In this document: piece by piece, positions 1 to 10,985 of the stretch
How the letters are laid out: every line of letters begins with the position of its first letter
Position numbering within the stretch: position 1 is the stretch's first letter
NCBI GenBank assembly: GCA_035772735.1
Contig: JASDFA010000001.1
Location: 55,567,001 to 55,631,000 of the forward strand
Direction: 5' to 3'
DNA: 64,000 nucleotides
Source: Datura wrightii
Lineage: Eukaryota; Streptophyta; Magnoliopsida; Solanales; Solanaceae
Made by a program: the position numbers and the translations under genes
Notes under the pieces: generated by a model
Told to the model about the DNA's origin: nothing
Seen by the model: only the letters and a program-made list of their open reading frames with translations
Database searches by the model: none

Positions 1-1419
1 GCCAATCACTGGAGCACCGAATCATAGCCGGTGGAAAATAGTAGCCTGGCAGGGAGAACCGACTGCTCAACCGACGTTAACCCACTGCCAAACCGCCAAC
101 TGCCAGTTGGTTAGCCGATCTAGGCAGTAACATCAGCATTTGGCCCCCGTTTTCCCTTCCAGATCTGTGTTTAGCCAATCCAAAACATATCCTTACACCT
201 CTTTTGAGCTCAAATCTTTCATTATCTTTTGCCCCTCTCCTTCATGTGCTAACTCATCAAATATCATCTCAAACTCCATGTGTTTTTTTTAATTTCATGT
301 TTTCTCAACTCACTGGAAGTACCTACAAAGAATCAAAGAGAAAGAGCGTAAAATCCACATAAATGACTCGAAAACTAGGCAAAAACTCATGCTTAGGAGC
401 CTAATGAGTTGGTAAATTTCAAACTCATCAATCCTCACTAGTAAGAGTGTCTACCTTGACTCAATGGGCATATGTAGGGGTCATCATTAGTTGAAATTCT
501 CTCCCTGAGTTCATGAATGATATCGCGCCTGTCAGAGTTCATACCCTTGGCAAGGTATGAACACCCTCTCGCCCGAGTAACAGGTTGCACAACATGAGGC
601 TCACATTGGAGTATGTAAGTTAATAGTCTCTCCCACATGTCTATATAGTCCAGTTCAGTATAATCTCAGACTTTAGTTCAACTCAGTTACAATATAGTTA
701 AGTTTTAGTTTTCAGTAGTTATGTTTGTTCAATTTATGATTTTTGTTACAACTTCAGTTCTTAGTGCATGTACATGGCCCTTATGAATCAACTTTACTTG
801 TATTTTATTTAAATGTTTTCAATAAGTGTATCTCATCAATATCTATGCATCTCAGACAGGGTCATTATATTTCAGCTCAGCTATGTGTTTAGTTATGTAG
901 TCAACTTACTTTCTCTTAGTATACTTGCATGTTTCAGTTCTTTTAGGTTTCCCATATACTCAGTACATTCCAAGTACTCACCGCGTACTTTATTTTTTAT
1001 AACGTTTCATGATAAAGATCCAGGTTTCCAAACACAACCTCTTGGTTAGACACGCTCTACTCTCTCTCAGCTGATAGTGGTAAGTCTTATCTACTGAGGA
1101 CAGGATTCGTGATTTCCCTAATTCATTTTTATTTCAGTTTCAGATTTTTGGGAGTTAACTGGGGACTTGTCCCAGCAGCTCATAACTTTAGTAGAGGCTT
1201 TCAAATATGTATAGACCGATTCATCTTATGATTTAGTGTTTTAATAGACTATGTTCTTATGGTGTTGATTAGACTCTTCCAGTTAGCTTCCGCTCAGCTA
1301 TGATTCCATTACTTTTTATTTTGTTAGTATTATGCAATAACTACGCCATGGGTCGACTTGAGGCCATTTGTGGTTCCTAGTCCCGTGTTTGATCCGGGAT
1401 CCCAACTGAGGTCGTGACA
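1..1419 (+). repeat. Element A 5' LTR (start lies outside the window)
   Basis: The right end reads GATCCGGGAT...GTCGTGACA, the chromovirus LTR end seen inverted at 20871, 38533 and 40252, and is followed at once by a primer site. The part from about 650 onward matches the 3' LTR copy from about 11195 onward. The stretch 430-600 matches a module seen inverted near 39240-39300 in another LTR (an ACCCTTGGCAAGGT-like core). The first 400 bases show repeated AACCG/CCAACTG phrases and no coding signal. Confidence 0.7.
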
Positions 1420-1421
1420 AA

Positions 1422-1439
1422 CTTGGTGTCAAAGTATTA
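1422..1439 (+). other. Element A primer binding site (tRNA-Met type, mutated)
   Basis: TTGGTGTCAAAGTATTAG lies three bases after the LTR end and resembles the TTGGTATCAGAGCATTAG sites of related elements. It carries about three changes. Minus-strand DNA synthesis would start here. Confidence 0.65.
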
Positions 1440-1640
1440 GGTTTTGAAGTGTCTTAGGGTGTCTAAAAAGCACGTTAAGTAGAGTCTTTTTCATGGGTGT
1501 GAAGCACCCCATACTTATGACCAAGAGGATACAAGATGTTTTTTTAGGAAAAACCCCCTTTCTTCATGAGTCTTATCATGCGTAGAGTTTGAGACTCTAA
1601 TAGTTCGTCTCCTAAATCGTGTTTTACGTGTTCATAGACA

Positions 1641-2532
1641 ATGCCTCCCAGAAGAGCAAACAAAAGGAGAAATGATAATGGGCATAAACAAGCTCTACCA
1701 TCCCCAGCGGATCTTATGCCCAAGCAGGTTGCCCATGCTATGTTTAGGGAGGCAATGTAGATGTTGGCATATGTGTAGACAGCTCAAGTCAATCAGCAAA
1801 CAGTGGCCTATGTTCCCCAGAATGGGAACATAGCAACAACTAGAATTAGGGATTTTCCCAGGATGAATCCCCGAGTTCTTTAGGTCGAGAGTGGATGAAG
1901 AGCTGCATGAGTTCTTTGAGGAGATCCAAAGGATCATGCAGATCATGGGGGTTTCGGGAGAGGAGTGTGCAGACTTAGCCTCCTATCAGTTGAAGGATGT
2001 TGCTCATATATTGTATAGGCAGTGGAAGGATAAGCCGTGGAGTTAGAGCGGGTCCCATTAGTTGGGATAAATTTCTCAATGCATTCTTAGACCCAACCTT
2101 TTCCTTGGAGGTGAGGGAGATCAAGGCAGCCGAGTTGATGTACTTGAAACAGAACAACATGACCATTAAGGATATGCCCTAGAGTTCACCCAATTGTCCA
2201 AGTATGCGCTGAAGATGGTGGTTGATCAGAGAGCTCGTGTGAGAAGATTTGTGAATGGAATAGCAAATTCTTTTGTCATGAATTACCCGACCATCATGCA
2301 ACATCAGGACAATCCACTTCTCCCGATTAATTTTTTTCCCAATAGATGGAGGCGATACAGGTTAATGAAAAGGAGAGAGAGGCCAAGAGAGCTAAAACAT
2401 GAGACTCAGAGTTCTCATATCAGTGGGTGAGTGGTGGAAACCACTGACACTCCCAGCAGAGGTCATTAGCCCCAGCACCTTCGACAACCAATGCTTCATA
2501 CAGACCAAGGGTAAGGGAGACTACATATCCAG
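1641..2532 (+). pseudogene. Element A gag, N-terminal part, broken
   Basis: An ATG at 1641 starts MPPRRANKRRN, the basic start typical of these gag proteins. The line then continues through several stops and frameshifts. Recognisable blocks are AQVNQQ-VAYVPQNGN, RIRDFPRMNP, the MGVSGEECADLASYQLKD block near 1945-1995, and a PISWDKFLNAFLDPTFSLEVREIKAAEL block near 2055-2145. Gag builds the particle and packages RNA. Aligned with the gag copies of D, E, F and I, the match stops near 2530 where LARD-1 begins. The knuckle resumes at 9698. Confidence 0.75.
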
Positions 2533-3002
2533 CTTGATTTTTATGATCATTGTATTAACTTGAGTTTTGGTCGCATGATAGTTAAATTTGGGAAAAATTT
2601 ATAATGGTTAAATTGAAATCGCTCATGAGACCTAACCCGGTAATTGAGTATAGTCATCCAATAGGGATGAACCAGTCGTTTGGATGAACCCTAGTTATCA
2701 GTTCTACAAGTAAAGTATTGGGATGGATCACAAGTGTAAAACCTGAAGTAGTTATGAACCCATGGGGAACACTTACCCTAGTTATTTGCATTAATTTGGA
2801 ATCATCATTTAAATTGTCAACAATATTACTTTTAATTTTACAAATTCCCCCCTTTAGGAGATAATTGACTTAAAATATTAAATACAAGTGTCCTTCTATA
2901 TCCTTCCATATTCCCTGTGGGATCTATCCAACCTTTGTTGGGTTCTTTATTGACAAAGTCCACTTCATACTTTGTTAGAGAGTGTGAGTTTGAGCGTTAT
3001 CA
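2533..3002 (+). repeat. LARD-1 5' LTR, only the last 470 bases
   Basis: The stretch matches 9225-9692 from TTTTTATGATCATTGTATTAAC to GAGCGTTATCA. The first 0.93 kb of this LTR is missing, and the left edge joins directly to gag of element A. The end TATCA and the AAAAG spacer before the PBS match the LARD-2 junction at 13301-13310. Confidence 0.8.
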
Positions 3003-3007
3003 AAAAG

Positions 3008-3025
3008 TGGCGCCGCTGCTGGGGA
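3008..3025 (+). other. LARD-1 primer binding site (tRNA-Asp type)
   Basis: TGGCGCCGCTGCTGGGGA differs by two bases from the TGGCGCCGTTGCCGGGGA site known for Athila-type elements. It lies five bases after the LTR end. Confidence 0.8.
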
Positions 3026-5657
3026 ATGTGGCTTAGGATTTGTCACGCCCCACCTTAGGAGGCTTGAATGATACCTAGTGTCGTACTAGGATCTGACTGA
3101 CCTGGCTGGGCTTATGCATGTCTAGTACATGCCTGCAACTCAACTCAAGAAAACAACGAGCTATATCTCGGCTTTAAACACAACCCTCGATCGACAAAGC
3201 CGTGTAGCCACTTGAAAATAAACATATCTAACTAACAGCATGCTTAAAAGGGAATCTTATGCAGGCTAGCAAGTCCTCCATGTTATCTAGTTATAACAGA
3301 AATGAGAACAAGCCACTATACAAGGCCCTACACGGCCAACATACAAAATATAACTACTTTAGGACCCACACGGCCAACAACACTAACTAACTGACGACTA
3401 TAGTCTGCAAGCCTCTAAGAGTAAAAATAGTGGTCGAGATAGGGACCTGGCCAACCCAAATGCTATAAAACTGAAATACTATAACCTGTACAACCTGACA
3501 ACTCCAGACGAAGGGAGCTGGCCAAACTGCTGACTCTAAACAACTACTACTGAGGAGCCTGAACCCTGTCTGTCTAAACCTGCAGGCAAGTAATGCAGCG
3601 CCCAGGGATGGGTGCCAGTACAATATGTACCGAATATGTAAGGTAGTAAGTAAGTTGTTAAAGACTAAAAGTAAATAGAGAGAAGGGGCGGAAAGATTAA
3701 CCTGTAAGCTGGCTTATTCGTAATCTGCATCTTGCAAAACACTACACGTATATGAGCTAAGACTGTACAATCATATATTCATAAGCTATAGCTATAATAC
3801 AAGAATACAAACAAGAACCTAACCAAGCCCCCATAAGCCTGGAAGGTACAAGCAACACAAAAATAACCTACCAGGACCCCCAAAAGTCCTGACAAGAACA
3901 CCTCAATCTATATACCCCTATCCAGGTTTCTATGACTCTACTGGTGCTATAGCCAACCTAACAGTCCCCTAGGGTCTGCAACAGATCCTGCTTGGCTCCT
4001 GATCTGTAGCTATGTCTGAGTCAAGTGGACTCCTGGTAACTACACATCGGGCACCTGGCTCGATGGCGGTGTACTATTAGTACGGCGTAGAAATAATAGT
4101 CTAGCAATGGAATGGACTGTATAAGGCCCTTAGGTGTAATCATAGTCCCTTGGGATGGTATATCTCTCCTCGAAGCGACGTCATATATCCCCTGGTAGGC
4201 GACGACACAGCTAGTAACACTGGGGTGGTCACGGAAGGCTCCTAAGTGAGGGAAACTCCACCCGAGGTGCTATACTAAAGTCTCAATCTAGCCACTCAAA
4301 AGGCGTATTTGGCCTTTTAGGCCTAACGCTACTGCTGCTCTCCCCTAAAATAATCTATATGGCTGCTAGCAGGCATAATCTATATGGCTGCTGAGTAGGG
4401 CATGATCCAGACTGTCCTAATAATACTCTAAATGTCATATTGGGGCAACCATAACTCACTAGAAACTGTAGGATCGCAGACGACCAATTATTTAGGCCTT
4501 TTAATTAGAAAGGTTGTAGGACTGCTACTAATCGGACATGCTTTCGAGCGGTCGGTCTTTAATGCCCTGCAGGTACCCTACTTAAATTCTTAGCCTGAGG
4601 GTAATACTTTGCTAACATGGTTCTAGTCCTTTAGACCTTAACTTGGCCTGCTCGGATCTTACATGACTCCTCTACGTGATTCCTAACCTTGAAGTTAAGT
4701 TTACATGGACTTAGCCATTCCAACCTGTACCTGAGTATCTCATAGGAGCAGGCTAGGGTGTTGGCCCCGCCTCCAACTACTAATAAGGTCCCCTTCCTTA
4801 GGGTACCAACGGGTCTATTTGACCTGATCTACTGGGATGGTTTTCTGGGCAACCTGTATGATGAATACTAAGTCAACTTGAACTGACAATCACTGGTGGT
4901 AGCTAACTAGATGGTATGCTGCCAGTCAGTTAACAAGACAACCATAGTGCTGCCGACTCTAAAGTATGGCCACCCTATCTAAATTGCTGGCCCTGGGGTG
5001 GGACGGTACGCCAATGGCCTCTAGGCGTTCTTTACTTACAGAACAGGCGCCCGACTAGTAGCTATATCGCCTAGCTGCGCATGCGGTTTTACTTACTAAC
5101 TCAGGTCCAATAGCTATCCACAAGTTTCTAAGGTCTAGGCCTTACAATAAAAACATACAATTCTTCTAATATAATGAACTAGAGAATAGAAGAGTTCCTA
5201 TGACGCTTCTAGCATGTATCACACTTAACATGTTCTTTTCGGATAAGGGACACTACGGTATAATCTGTATATGTTTTCTAGTAGCTAACCCCAACATATA
5301 TATTTATAGTCTACCAATAAAAGCTGACCACAACATATCCACTCACAATCTACTAATAACAATTACTTGCAATATATGGGAGCGTTATTTCCATCGAGAA
5401 CCTAGGTCGCATCACTATACGATGAGAATAACATGCCTAGGGATAAGCCTTACATACCTTGATTGTCCATTCCCGATTAACTAGCAAGTTTTAGCTTGCA
5501 ATCGGCACTTCTCTCCAACGTAATGTTTATGCTAAGAGAATAGGACTAATTTCATTACTACTTTTGATAAAAAGTGATAACTTTTGTTAACAATAGTAAC
5601 TATAATTCAACTCTAAATAACACGGCCAAAAACCTATTATTTTTTGAGGTTTCAGGA

Positions 5658-5675
5658 GGGATAAATGCTTACTTG
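5658..5675 (-). promoter_or_regulatory. Splice-donor-like motif in solo LTR
   Basis: On the minus strand this reads AAGTAAGCATTTATCCC, about 270 bases downstream of the TATA box. The same block occurs in C (47301 and 54644) and G (60878) at about the same distance. Confidence 0.45.
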
Positions 5676-5934
5676 ATGCTTGTGACTATATAGGAATCAA
5701 TTAGGAGCAATTCTGACAACTTCTACTCGGCAGAGTTCCAATTTACCAAATGTATTTTGAGAAAATAACTTCGTAGTAATGCTCCCTGCAGGCTTATAAC
5801 TCGATACCTAAAGTTAATTTGAGTTTGGACCATGTTTGATAGCGTAATCGTATGAAAAACTATTGAATTTTGCATATCCTCTTACTTCTGTCCGAATGTG
5901 AAATGTTGGAAAATGATTCAATAAAGTGAAGGGG

Positions 5935-5946
5935 CCTTTATATATG
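5935..5946 (-). promoter_or_regulatory. TATA box of the solo LTR
   Basis: The minus strand reads CATATATAAAGG at the place where the homologous G LTR has GTATATAAGGG (61153-61163). A GC-rich repeat cluster lies immediately upstream (5950-6110). Confidence 0.55.
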
Positions 5947-6204
5947 TGCCTTGGCGATGGACTAGGGGCGCCTTGCGCAAGCCATCGCGGCATCCTAGAG
6001 CTGTGCTGCGCCCCTCAAGGTGCCAGCAGGCCTGGCGCGCCAACTAGCTAGTGCATTGTTGGCTAGCGAGTCATGCTGGCCCTATGCGTGCTAGCCCCCT
6101 CTGACCCTACTTCCGAGGCTTTTTCTACACGCATCAAGCTCTTCTTTATTAGTCACAAATCCACACATACGCTCACTAATTGTTAACTTTTATGGGGTGT
6201 AACA

Positions 6205-8286
6205 GGATTAGATTAATTGCTTGCGTTTAACTTTTACTCTTTATTTCCTATTTTAGGTTTTTGTTTTCTTTTTCTAACGTGTCACGGGTTAGCGTGGTAA
6301 TACAAGCCACCAAAATGTGACCATAGTCCCAACAGGTATCTTGATGAAGCCTGAGTAATCAAGATATCTACGTCGTGCCGTGATGTTAAATCAGGTGCTA
6401 CTTGGAAGGAAACCCAAGATAATTTTTTTTTTATGTGTTTGTTCAAGTGTGCAGGTGATAGGTCATACTTTTCAACAAATTTGGAGCATGAAATGCTCAA
6501 ATAAGGGAAGTGCTCTTGCCCCTACAGATGATAAGGAGTAGAGGCACAAGGAGTTCTTCTTTCACTTTTTTACTTTATGCTTTATTATTTTAGCACTGGA
6601 GACAATGTTACTAATTTAAGTGCGGGGTGGGAGAAGTGAACTTCATATTATCATGCATGCCTTAATTGCTAAATTTGCACATAATAGGCCTATTTTTTTG
6701 GGATTTATGACTTATCTTGCATACTTGTTGATTTGTCGTAGTTTTTTTGTGGTTTTATTTTATTTTGGGTTCCTCCGATTTTTGCTTTCAGTACTTTTCC
6801 GGTGGATAGTCCCTTAGAACCGACTAGAGAGTCTAGATTTTATTTTTTTAGATCATTGAGTCATGACTTTTCCCGATGATGAATGGATAACAATCATCTT
6901 AAAGGTAAATTGGTCATTAGGAAGAATAAGAACTTGTACCTTACGAATGCTAGGTGCTTCACCTTAGGTATTATTGTGACATAAAAAAAGAATTCACTCA
7001 AAATGCATAAAAAGGTAGAAACACTTAGTCTTTTGGAACTTTACTCTTGTAATTGAAAATACGGTCTTAAATATGTTGTGCATGCAATACGGATATATGT
7101 ATTTAAGTGATCTTGCTTACCATTGTTAAAACATTTTGTGCCAATATGTGAGGAATTTTTGATATACTTCATGCTTGTGAATTGATGTCTAGAACTTTCC
7201 CGGTGTGTGTGCAAAGCTAAATATGAATGATGGATTTAGGAAGTGAGATAGGCATTTCTTTGGTAGCCTTATTTTTATCCTATTTTTACCTACTTTGATG
7301 TAATTGTCCTAGTTAGCCCTTTTGAGCCTTAGCTTATTCTTTTGATAGCCATATTACAAGCTTAAATCTCTTTTTGTTCTATTGACTTGTATTTGATCCA
7401 AATGACTCGTAGAGTACTTTAATGAAAATTTTGTATGAAAGGAGTATAATTGGAGAAGTGAAGGGAAAAGCTAAAAAGTGTGAAAATTAGAAGAAAAGAA
7501 AAGGGCGAAAACTGGTAAACAAGGAGGGTGATGTTAGTGGAAAAACAAAAAGAAGAAAGAGCTTTGAAAAAAAATTATGATGAAAAAAATGTGTGAATGA
7601 GCTCAATGTTGAAAACAAAAGAAAAAAAATTCCCACTAGTCACCTAGGTTGAAAAATTAAAATATAAAAGGAGGTATAAGGAGAAAAATGGAAAATTAAG
7701 AAAAGTGCTAAAAATCAAATTATTGTGAAGTAATAAAGTGCTTAGGGAGATTAGTCACTATCTTGGCCAAATAGTTCCTACCCTTCTCTTAGCCTACATT
7801 ACAACTATGTTAGGACCTAATTGATCCTTGATTCAAAGTGCTATATTAGTAGAGTATCACAATAAAGGCAACCCTATGGGTCATCTTTTGCATGCATGTT
7901 GAGTTCTTTGGGAGAGTGAGCGGAAATTATTTTATTTATGCTCAAGTTTATATTGACTTATCTCTTGTGTGAGAAAAGGGCATCTCTCCAAATTGGGAGG
8001 GGTACAATGGTAAAACTTTGGTAAATCTTGATTGCTAAATTACATGTGATTCATGTTGGCCCAAAATATATATTGATGAATTAGTTTTCAAAAGCTAAGT
8101 GATTTTTGAACTATTACATTTTAATGTTGATCCTATAAACATGTGAGTGAATTGTTGAAGCTTTATTTATTTTTCTCATGATCCTAAGTGCAAGTAGACC
8201 TGTTCATTGGATGAAATTTGTGCCTACATGTTAGAAGGGAAGTAGTAGATTGTTCGAGGATGAATAATTGTTTAAGTGTGGGGTGG
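6205..8286 (+). other. LARD-1 internal region, non-coding
   Basis: No gag, protease, RT or integrase motif is seen in any frame; the small ORFs near 6282 and 6620 resemble nothing. The phrase TCTAGAACTTTCCCGGT (near 7190) recurs as TCTAGAACTTTCCTGGT in LARD-2 (near 13800). An A/G-rich tract (7440-7740) is followed by a CATTACAA block (near 7800), also in the same order in LARD-2. I infer a conserved non-coding internal domain of the family. Confidence 0.65.
8274..8286 (+). other. LARD-1 polypurine tract
   Basis: AAGTGTGGGGTGG abuts the LTR start TGATGAAGG. It would prime plus-strand synthesis. A similar AAGTGCGGGGTGGG at 6619 may be an old second tract. Confidence 0.6.
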
Positions 8287-9692
8287 TGATGAAGGGCATA
8301 TTTACACACTTCTTTGCCATATTTTGCCCATACTTCACTATGTGTTGAGAACAAATTATGTGTGTTTGCATGTGTTTATGTTATAAATTTATAAAAAGAG
8401 CTAACACACATGATTAGATGCTTTCAGGGATAAAAGTGATGGATTTGGGTGTATTTGAGTCTTTTGGATCGAATGTGAAGAAGTTGGAATGAACAATGCA
8501 AAGATCAAATCATGAAGCAATGCAATGGCACACCTGCGCGACCAGCAGCGCGGCACGAAGGCCCTGCTATGTGATGAGAGGCGCGAGGCGCCTGCCTGCC
8601 TGTGCAACCAGCCTTGTGACGCAACATGAGTTTGGCGCAATTCCATGCGTGAGGCGCCATCCTTCCAACGCGATTCCCTGCGCGACCCACCAATGCCAAC
8701 AAGTCTATCCCACTTCAACTAGGAAAAGAAGTTACAAATCCCAAATCAAATCCATGAAGGAACATGAAAGGAAAAAATCTACCACTATAAATACCCTTTA
8801 TTTTTATGTAATGAGGTGTGAATTTCGGATAGAATTTTTAGACAATTTACAACATAGACATGAGAGTTAGAAATATATTGAGACAGTTTTTGTTGAAATT
8901 TTCTTCCTTATTTTTGCAACAATCAAGTGAGTTTTTTCCTAACATCATTGTATGTGTTAATTTATGCCTTTGTATATGATTGTTATGAATTTACTTATAA
9001 TTACGAGAGGCTAAAACCTCCACAACTAGGGTTGTGGGAACCATGGCAAATTAACGAACTAGGGTTTGCACAACATTATTCTAAACCAATACTCAATGCT
9101 TGTATCGTATTCTCTTTATCTTAATTGTTTCTTAATGGTGCGCAACATTAGGACTTGCCTGAATTCTCTACTTTCTTGAGCCTAGAGAGGTAGAGATTAG
9201 GAAAAGAGAATTACAACAAATCCATGATTTTTATGATCATTGTATTAACTTGAGCTGTGGTCGCAGGATACTTAAATTTGGGACAAACTGATAGCTGTTA
9301 AATTGAAATCGCTCATGAGACCTATATTGGTAATTGAGTATAGTCATCCAAAAGGAATGAACCAGTCATTTGAATCAATCCTAGTTATCAGTTCTACATG
9401 TAAAGTTTAGGGATATATCAGAAGTGTAAAACCAGAAGTAGGTATGAACCGATGGGGAACACTTACCCTAGTTAATTATATTAATTTGGAATCAACAGTT
9501 AAATTCTCCACAATATTACTTGTTACTTTTAGGAATTCACCCCTTTAGTAGATAATTGACTTGTAAGCTTAAATACGAGCATTCTTCTATATCCTTCCAT
9601 ATTCCCTGTGGGATCGACCCCAACCTTTATTGGGTTCTTTGTTGAAAATGTCCGCTTCATACTTTGTTAGGAAGTGTGAGTTTGAGCGTTAT
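8287..9692 (+). repeat. LARD-1 3' LTR (1406 bp)
   Basis: It starts TGATGAAGGGC after the PPT and ends GAGCGTTATA, where the sibling ends GAGCGTTATCA. It carries a TATA box (8784-8794) preceded by a GC-rich repeat cluster (8530-8690: GCGCGACC, GAGGCGCC). Its second half matches the LARD-2 LTRs closely (the TATGAGAGGCTAAAACCTC block onward), while the first half does not. Two overlapping ORFs at 8401-8870 on opposite strands come from the GC-rich cluster and are not taken as genes. Confidence 0.8.
8784..8794 (+). promoter_or_regulatory. TATA box of LARD-1 3' LTR
   Basis: ACTATAAATAC lies about 500 bases into the LTR. The LARD-2 LTRs have GTATAAATA at the equivalent position. Confidence 0.55.
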
Positions 9693-9697
9693 AAAAA

Positions 9698-9935
9698 AAC
9701 TGAGGAAAGAGCCAGTTGTGGGAGTGCATGATTGGTTCAATCTCTTGCTTCTGGTGTGGCAAGTCAGGTTATAAGTTCAACGATTGCCCAGCAGCCAAGA
9801 AGAAAGAGTGTAGAGCCCCAGCCACCTCTTCAGTAGCTCCGACAGCCCACCAACCTCAGTAGGGTGCATCACCTAGTACAGGTGATGGACAATGTCAAAA
9901 CCTCTTTTAGGCCCTGCCATCACATCAGGATTAGG
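9698..9935 (+). pseudogene. Element A gag, C-terminal part with zinc knuckle
   Basis: This resumes the gag cut by LARD-1. It encodes CFWCGKSGYKFNDC, a CCHC knuckle with His changed to Tyr, then PAAKKK and a Pro/Ala-rich tail. It ends in a block equivalent to the gag-pol junction of full copies (ALPSHQD, then DTSLHVVTVML). Homology to pol ends there: the protease that should follow is absent. The knuckle binds RNA during packaging. Confidence 0.75.
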
Positions 9936-10972
9936 ACACATCGCTACATGTAGTCACAGTTATGTTATGAGCTATTTGTGTTACTCTTTGCACGTTGCTA
10001 GACCCCAGAACCCTAGTATCAAATAAAAAGTCCTTTGATGTATTATGGGAAGAGATATACATGGTGTGATTTAGCAATGAGTGTGAAGCTTTAAGTGAAT
10101 TTAGAGTTGAAGGAGGAGCCAAGAGATAGTGGTTTAGCCTAACCTTAAGAAGATGCAGGAGCCTTAGAATGATGGATTTAAGCTAAGGGGTAGATAATAA
10201 GTCAATGAGCCATGTCAGATCTTGAGTGTTCAAATGGTAGAGTCCCAACACTAGTAGTTATGGGATGCCAATCCCTTTAGGTTTAGATGATTTCTCTTAT
10301 GCTAAATTGAAGCCACACTCTATCCACTCACATGTACGAACTCCCAGAATTCTAGATGACCGCTTCAGATAGCAATCCCAGTCTTACTCTGCGAATACAC
10401 AAGTCTTAGCTTCATGTCATAAACTCGTGATCTGTGTTAACTCATGTCTCCCAGTATGCTCAACACTATAGACTCAATCTTTAGAAGTTGCCTTCATGGC
10501 TCAATGGATCATGCTACATCATGTATGTTCTTCATTTTAGATGTCATAAAAGATTCATTCCTATGAGTTCCCTATTCCCGGTCAGATCAGATACTATGAC
10601 AACTAGTCCAATATGAGAAGACAATTTGAGAATGATAACTCAATCCCTACTAGCTCAGTTAAGGTTTGAGGAAATGATCCTCCCTACTACTCTATCTAGT
10701 TCCATGTCAGTTTCATGTCCCTCAGTCCCTCTCATATCTTATCATGCATGTATGAATCAGGAGTTTAGTTCAGATATGCAGTTAAGCTCACAGTCAGATA
10801 CTCCATTAGCATTCAACTTTTAGTGTTCGATTCTCGGGATTGCAACTCTTTCCTTAGCCGGTCAGCTCAGTCACTCCGTTGGTTTTAAGCTTCAGATGTT
10901 TAGTATTTGAAATTACAGTTCCTTTCCCCCATCTATTCAGTATGTTTACCCACATTTAAGAAAGAATTTTCC
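9936..10972 (+). other. Element A conserved non-coding segment replacing pol
   Basis: No pol motif is present. The stretch aligns in order with the reverse complement of 32015-32985 in element E. Examples are AACCTTAAGAAGATGCAGGAG against ACCTTAAGGAAGATTCAGGAG, GAGTTCCCTATTCCCGGTCAGAT against GAATTCCCTACCCTCAGTTAGAT, and AGTCAGATACTCC against AGTCAGATGCTCC. Both copies end at a PPT. The role is unknown; a packaging or replication signal, or a decayed third gene, are options. Confidence 0.7.
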
Positions 10973-10985
10973 AAGGGGGAGATAT
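10973..10985 (+). other. Element A polypurine tract
   Basis: AAGGGGGAGATAT abuts the LTR start TATAACACCC. The same tract occurs inverted before the 3' LTRs of B, E and F. Confidence 0.75.

Larger units (their letters stand above)
3041..6204 (-). repeat. Solo LTR (3164 bp) of the C/G chromovirus group, TSD GGATT
   Basis: The ends are TGTCACGCCCC and GGGGTGTAACA, an imperfect inverted pair. It is flanked on both sides by GGATT (3036-3040 and 6205-6209), a perfect 5-base target duplication, so insertion was followed by LTR-LTR recombination. Both ends match the G LTR (59287-61421) in the same order. It is about 1 kb longer than the 2.1 kb LTRs of C and G; the extra part lies roughly at 4265-5200. 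The insert separates LARD-1's PBS from the rest of its internal region. The 94-codon ORF at 5200-5484 resembles no known protein. Confidence 0.85.
2533..9692 (+). mobile_element. LARD-1: coding-free LTR element with Athila-like PBS
   Basis: It contains a truncated 5' LTR (2533-3002), a PBS with TGGCGCCGCTGCTGGGGA (3008-3025), an internal part of about 2.1 kb with no gag or pol, a PPT (8274-8286) and a full 3' LTR (8287-9692). A solo LTR sits in it at 3041-6204. The PBS type (tRNA-Asp) is known from Athila-type gypsy elements. The absence of coding makes it a large retrotransposon derivative that needed outside proteins. It lies within the gag of A. Confidence 0.75.

Noticed and set aside
5200..5484. 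94-codon ORF as a host gene
   Set aside because: It lies wholly inside the solo LTR 3041-6204 and has no recognised motif.
3041..6204. Full retrotransposon rather than a solo LTR
   Set aside because: Only one LTR-like unit is present, with no internal PBS, PPT or coding, and the duplication flanks it directly.
8401..8870. Two ORFs of 105 and 124 codons on opposite strands
   Set aside because: They arise from the GC-rich cluster inside the LARD-1 3' LTR, overlap each other and show no domain.
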